Source of the DNA: Phialocephala subalpina
Taxonomy: Eukaryota > Ascomycota > Leotiomycetes > Helotiales > Mollisiaceae
Direction of reading: 5' to 3'
Assembly: GCA_900073065.1 (NCBI GenBank)
Contig: FJOG01000003.1
Location: forward strand, 69,809 to 97,852
Length of the DNA stretch: 28,044 bases
The notes below the pieces were generated by a model. It was not told the origin of the DNA and did not search any database. It worked only from the letters and a program-made list of their open reading frames with translations. A program made the translations under genes and the position numbers. Numbering within the stretch: the stretch's first letter is position 1; each line of letters opens with the position of its first letter. Below are positions 23,937-28,044 of the stretch, piece by piece.

Positions 23937-25676
23937 CTAACCAAAGATAGAAAATAGTCCACTTTGCACGTGATCAGTAACTGCCACTGGTCCTTCTGAA
24001 TCCGGAGGATAATTCAGAGCAATAGAATAGAAGGCTCTGAGTTCGTGAGAAGACCGAATCGGCCGGCGAACGCCCAGGACAGATCCTGCCAAAATTGCTG
24101 CGTCTAGTGGGATGGTTGAACGCGATCTCTGGCGTAGAGATCGTTGATGAATGACCTGAACTCGACGGAAATGCTGTATTTTATCCTCAGTATCGATCTC
24201 CATTAGCCCACGAGCTCGATTCCTCTTTCCCAGTGATGATAGTGTTGATGAAGTGCCGGATTGAAGGGGCGATGCATCGGAGGTTCTCGTATCTGGGCCT
24301 TCGACTATGCGCTGATACCACATGTTACACTCGAGATTAGCGCTATAAGTCAAAAATCAGTGATGACTGAGCTGAGGAGTGATTAGTTACGCGGTGTGAT
24401 GCACTGACCATTTTATTTCCGCACCGTCTTGGTCAATACTAATAGCATTCTCAGTCTGACATCCAGGACATGATGACACCGGGTTCTGCTGCTGATGGAA
24501 AGTCATGCTCATGTTGAACTTTCGGCCTGGTAAGAACACGGATTCCCATGGTGCTTTCAGATCAAGGTTTCGTTTCGATCGCAGTTCTTGGATTGCATAC
24601 TCGTTGTTCTGAACTTTCTTCAAGCCAGGAACGTGTTGGAATCGGACTTCCATCACAGCTTGAAATGCCTAAAACGGAGTTTAGAACTCAATAATGTTGG
24701 AACTGCGGGGCAAGTGAGTTTACCTCGAAACTGTTGATGAATTCAACGTGGAATGGAGCTATACGTCCATGAGCATCTTCGAACATGACAGGCTGCTGCC
24801 GATCGATCTGTGGCGGGATATACTGTTGCAACTTCTGCATATCCAAGACGATCGAGTATATTTTCATATTAGTATCCCTTTCAATATTAGTGCTTTTCAT
24901 TAAACGCATGGTACGCTGCAATTTACAGTACGTTGTGTATGATAGTCTGCAGGTCTGCACTCTGGTCTCTCGTGGAAAATCTGCATGCTATTAGATTGTG
25001 GCGAAGAGATGTCGAAATACTCTACTGACTTCGCGATCTGTGTCGCAATCGATACGACAAGCTCTGTTTGGGCATTCATGAGTGCTGTATTCGTTCGAAC
25101 AATGGAGTTCGTGTCGTTAGAGACGCTTCGATGATCGCGAGCTGCGATTTCCTGGTTCCTGGCTGTGTCCTCTTGCAAGCAAGCGGCTGAGCTTCGTGGT
25201 CGTGTCAGACAACGGAATGTCCTGGAGCTTGGTACTTACAACTGCAGGGTAGCAAGAAGGGTATTGATAGTCAACGTATGACCCGTTAGTTCTGCTCGGA
25301 GCTTTGTCACGGCCTCCTCTCGACAAAGCGCCCACTGGATCTTGTGTAGGTTCGTTCGCCAATTCCATTTCGATACATTTGCCGTCAGGCTCAAGGTTGT
25401 ATCGAACTTGGCGTTCTTTTCGAGGAAGAGCTCGATAGCTTGCTGGCATTGCGAAGCTACCTGCTCGAGTGCAACTCTCTGAGAAGCTTGTGCTGCAGCG
25501 ACCCTTAGTCCCTTGACCTCTGTCAACGCGAGCTCAAGATTGAGCAAGGCTTCGACGAGGAGCCGATACTGAGCCTTTGATCCAGTGGCATCATTCAGAG
25601 CCTTGACGAGGGTTTTGATCAAACTGATCGCAGAGATGAAGTCGCCGGCGGAGAACCCAAAAGCTGGAGCCGGCAT
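23937..25676 (-). CDS. Fungal protein with helical N-domain and ubiquitin-like domain
   Basis: Five exons (25676-25240, 25158-25021, 24946-24724, 24668-24409, 24342-23937) give 487 residues. The reading frame is kept and the last three introns have clear borders; the first uses GTAAGT and a less certain acceptor. The start ATG opens MPAPAFGFSAGDFISAISLI. Residues 1-145 form the all-helical domain seen at the N-terminus of many fungal STAND-like and ankyrin proteins (QCQQAIELF and WALCREEAVTKLRAEL are typical). Residues about 243-333 match the fungal ubiquitin-like domain that often follows it: QPVMFEDAHGRIAPFHVEFI, then FQAVMEVRF and PGRKFNMSMTF. CPGC near 340 and C-x4-C (CANLEC) near 353 may bind zinc. 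The tail from about 360 is basic and looks disordered. No NACHT or kinase domain is attached. Function unknown; roles in non-self recognition or signalling are inference. Confidence 0.82.
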
Positions 25677-26716
25677 CGTGGTCACTGTGACATTATCTAA
25701 ACCCTGGGATAATATTAGAGATAGACGTTTGATAACAATGCTTTTGATGAAAAGTCGGGATTCGAGATGTCGAGGTCGATCGGAGGCGCAGCAGTTGCCA
25801 GTTGGCGGTTGTGTTTTCTTTTTCGCAAGCCACAAGGCTACACAATGCAGCTGCGCCCTGACAGGCTAGCCAGCAGGCGCATCGATCCAAGAACATATGA
25901 AGTTGTTGCCCATGCCAAGCGATAATTTGATGTGATGGGCGAAAAGGATGTTTAAGATGTGATTCGACTGAACGAGGTATCTTCCTCCAAAAATACCAAA
26001 ACAAAACCCCAACAGCCCATCAAAGTTAGGATTTTGCATTGAAACATCAACCCCAAGGACTTCTGCGTCAATAGCTGAACCTGCGGAAGGATCATTACAA
26101 GTAAAGCCACCGAACACATGCTTCATCTTGACCACTTGGGCCTTCTTCGTGTGACGCGTTGTATGGGATTGAGGATTGTATGACACCCCACCTTGACCTA
26201 GACCCGAGTCGGCGCTGCCCAGGAACCAATTCGTTGTATGATGAACGAGTTCGTGGTTGGACCAAATAGATGGTTTCATGACTGCGGAATCTGAGAGAGA
26301 GCAACTTGCAACCTCGATACGAATTGACTGCTCGCCCGGATCGACCGCTTGCGGTTTCGATTTCTCGAGCCGAGCTCGACACGAGAGTAATCGTCGCAAA
26401 GCCTTGAGTATCTGAGATCTGCGAGCCAACCCATCTTCTGCGAACCACTTGGTTCATTTGGGACCTATTCACGGCTACCCTCCAATGCCAGGCTCTGCCC
26501 CCCTCCTTCTTCAGCCATCTGGACGCCAGGCCCTGGGACTAGTTCCACCACAGCCAAACTTCCGCAAAGGTACCCAACTCTCCCAGCCTCTGAATCCTAG
26601 TAATCAACCAAGATAGTCAAGGCAAGCTCCGCCGGAGTCTGTGGATTACTGGTCGATGGCCAACATTATATCCTAGACACCTACCTAACACCTTCCTCGC
26701 CTTCTTGAGTCCGAGT
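25677..26716. other. Intergenic; weak minus-strand ORF
   Basis: Promoter side of the ubiquitin-like-domain gene. A minus-strand frame open from 26429 to 25866 begins with TTG, not ATG, and has no family motif, so I treat it as chance or decayed sequence. A short rRNA match lies within it at 26076-26097. Confidence 0.4.
26076..26097 (+). other. Short match to 3' end of 18S rRNA
   Basis: Twenty-two bases, including GAACCTGCGGAAGGATCATT, equal the near-universal end of eukaryotic 18S rRNA at the ITS1 junction. The sequence on either side does not resemble 18S or a usual ITS1, so only a fragment is present. It is not a functional rRNA gene. Confidence 0.6.
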
Positions 26717-27271
26717 ATGTCGAAACAAAGAAAGTCCTGCAGCTCGCAAGATCCGATGATCTCAACGTTCATTGGTGACTTGAGACACCGATACATGACA
26801 GCGGCTGATGTGTCTCGCCGTCAGAATGCCGTCCCAAAACCTTACCTGCGTACCCAAAGCACAACTCCTCCAACTCACCCCCGATCGTCGGACCTCTGTG
26901 CCATCTCCCATTCTGGGATCGCCCCATTCCACAGCACCCATGCACATCTCCAGAACAGCCACGCTCCAAGCGGGATCAATCACCTACTACGATCAGCGTC
27001 GTCACCACAACAAGTCTTCGAGCTTGCTGATCTTCGCAATAAAATCTGGTGCCATGTACGTATGGAGGACTTCCACCCATGCCCTTGTCATATGCTCCGC
27101 CAGGTGATCGCACTCTTGGATGCTTACCAGCAAAGGCTCGCAAGCCACATTCGAGCGAACGAATCTTTGGAGATTGGCTTGAATACTATCTATCGGAACT
27201 TGGAGCTGGGAGAGTATCGATGGTTCGTGTGGGAGTGGGTCTTCCTTCCGTGTGTCGATGGGTTGGTGTAG
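26717..27271 (+). CDS. Hypothetical ORF or gene remnant, doubtful
   Basis: An open frame of 184 codons from ATG. The first half is low in structure (Ser, Pro, His). The second half, from about residue 100, is helix-like, with PCPCHMLRQVIALLDAYQQR and IYRNLELGEYRW. This faintly recalls the C-terminal region of AflR-type fungal regulators, but there is no Zn2Cys6 domain upstream and the match is too weak to name. The minus strand is also open here (27289-27002 and 27598-27314), so the true coding strand is unsure. It may be the tail of a decayed gene next to the AT-rich end. Confidence 0.2.
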   Translation: MSKQRKSCSSQDPMISTFIGDLRHRYMTAADVSRRQNAVPKPYLRTQSTTPPTHPRSSDLCAISHSGIAPFHSTHAHLQNSHAPSGINHLLRSASSPQQVFELADLRNKIWCHVRMEDFHPCPCHMLRQVIALLDAYQQRLASHIRANESLEIGLNTIYRNLELGEYRWFVWEWVFLPCVDGLV

Positions 27272-27591
27272 CAGCTTCCCAACCACCATTCCCCGCAGTC
27301 GGGACCAGTGGTCTCATGGCGTCTTCGTGACATAGTTGAAGGTTGAGGGAAGTCGACTGTACGTCGCTGTTCGTAGAAGGTTCTTGTTGGTACAGCTGAG
27401 GGTGGAGCTCTTCTGCTCTTCGAAGAGAAGTTGGTCGTGCTCGGAGATGGCAACGAGGAAGAGGATCGTGGGGCCGTTTGCGAGTTTTTCCAATGCAGGC
27501 TGTTCGGGCAAGCGTCCAGATAATAGAGTGGCCAATACGTCAGCCAATCCGTTCATCAGTCGGCCATGTGGATAATTGATTGACAAATGAA

Positions 27592-27643
27592 AAACCAATC
27601 AACTTATTGATTTAAATGATAAACCGATCAATTAATTGATAAG
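27592..27643. repeat. Short repeat with palindrome at AT-rich boundary
   Basis: Two similar units (AAACCAATCAACTTATTGAT and AAACCGATCAATTAATTGAT) lie 29 bp apart. The second contains a perfect 14-nt palindrome, ATCAATTAATTGAT, at 27627-27640. They mark the left edge of the AT-rich end. Confidence 0.6.
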
Positions 27644-28044
27644 CTTCTAAGAATAATATTAAGTAATTTGGATTATAGTTTTGATCATATTTTTAATTAC
27701 GTTTTTGATTATATTATTTAAACTTTTTCTTTTAAAATTATTACTTATTGATTTCTCGTTTATATATAAGAAAAATCAAATGAAATATATTTAAAATTTT
27801 TTATTTATTATAATTATATTCGAAATTTATTTTTTATTTGATTTTTAAATATAAAATGAACTTTTAAAAGAATTAAAAATAAGAAAATTTAAAAATTTGA
27901 TTTAATAATTTAATAATTATTTAAATGAATATTTAATTACTTATTAAAAATATAATAATAAATTAAATTTCTTTTTATATATTTTAATATAATTATTTTA
28001 TATTTGATAATATTTTTTAATTAAATTATATTTAATAATATTTT
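27600..28044. other. AT-rich, RIP-like block at right end
   Basis: Composition drops abruptly to nearly pure A+T with TTTAAA and AATAAT runs and no ORF, up to the window edge. It is like the left-end block in character, and it probably is another RIP-degraded repeat. I do not see a clear alignment between the two blocks by eye. Confidence 0.75.

Noticed and set aside
25866..26429. 187-codon minus-strand ORF as a gene
   Set aside because: It starts at TTG, has no family motif, and contains the 18S rRNA fragment.
26717..27271. Assignment to the AflR-type regulator family
   Set aside because: The resemblance is limited to a few positions of a helical tail with no Zn2Cys6 domain, and both strands are open.

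Overview
The window is nuclear DNA of a filamentous ascomycete (Pezizomycotina), probably a leotiomycete-like fungus. Genes carry short GT-AG introns (about 44-111 nt) with CTAAC/CTGAC-type branch points and are spread over both strands. Gene-bearing DNA of ordinary composition is flanked by very AT-rich blocks at both ends (1-1480 and about 27600-28044) and broken by a smaller AT-rich stretch (22921-23270). The AT-rich blocks, and pseudogenes whose stop codons are almost all explainable as CAR or CGA codons hit by C-to-T change, are what repeat-induced point mutation (RIP) leaves behind. The genus cannot be fixed from sequence alone.

Layout. 1-1480: AT-rich repeat folded as a large imperfect palindrome. 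1794-2760 (-): nonsense-ridden pseudogene. 3325-3826 (-): three-exon gene for a small basic one-helix membrane protein, divergent from the two-exon cytosolic leucyl-tRNA synthetase gene at 4069-7484 (+). 8370-9033 (+): small Thr/Ser-rich GPI-anchored surface protein. 9540-11222 (-): a cluster of gene debris holding an unidentified pseudogene with a fossil intron, a diverged 78-bp copy of the LeuRS 5' end, and a fragment like the membrane segment of fungal CorA-like proteins. 11257-12323 (-): histidine phosphatase with a C-terminal PCNA-binding (PIP-box-like) motif. 12324-14578: long pyrimidine-rich non-coding stretch. 14579-15078: perfect 250-bp tandem duplication over the start of the next gene. 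14975-18037 (+): five-exon gene for a Cys-rich, probably zinc-binding nuclear protein of about 900 residues. 19401-21260 (-): six-exon bifunctional PFK-2/FBPase-2. 21261-23936: poorly coding, partly AT-rich. 23937-25676 (-): five-exon fungal protein with a helical N-terminal domain and a ubiquitin-like domain. 25677-28044: no firm gene, a short match to the 3' end of 18S rRNA, then AT-rich DNA.

How the genes relate. There is no evident pathway cluster. LeuRS and PFK-2/FBPase-2 are housekeeping genes (protein synthesis, glycolytic control). The debris and AT-rich blocks record duplication, RIP and decay. I see no defence system, CRISPR array, biosynthetic cluster or intact transposon. The best leads are the PIP-box histidine phosphatase, the 250-bp tandem duplication over a gene start, the Cys-rich protein it affects, the gene-debris mosaic with the LeuRS fragment, and the palindromic RIP block. 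Splice sites were called by eye from reading frame and consensus and should be checked against transcripts.
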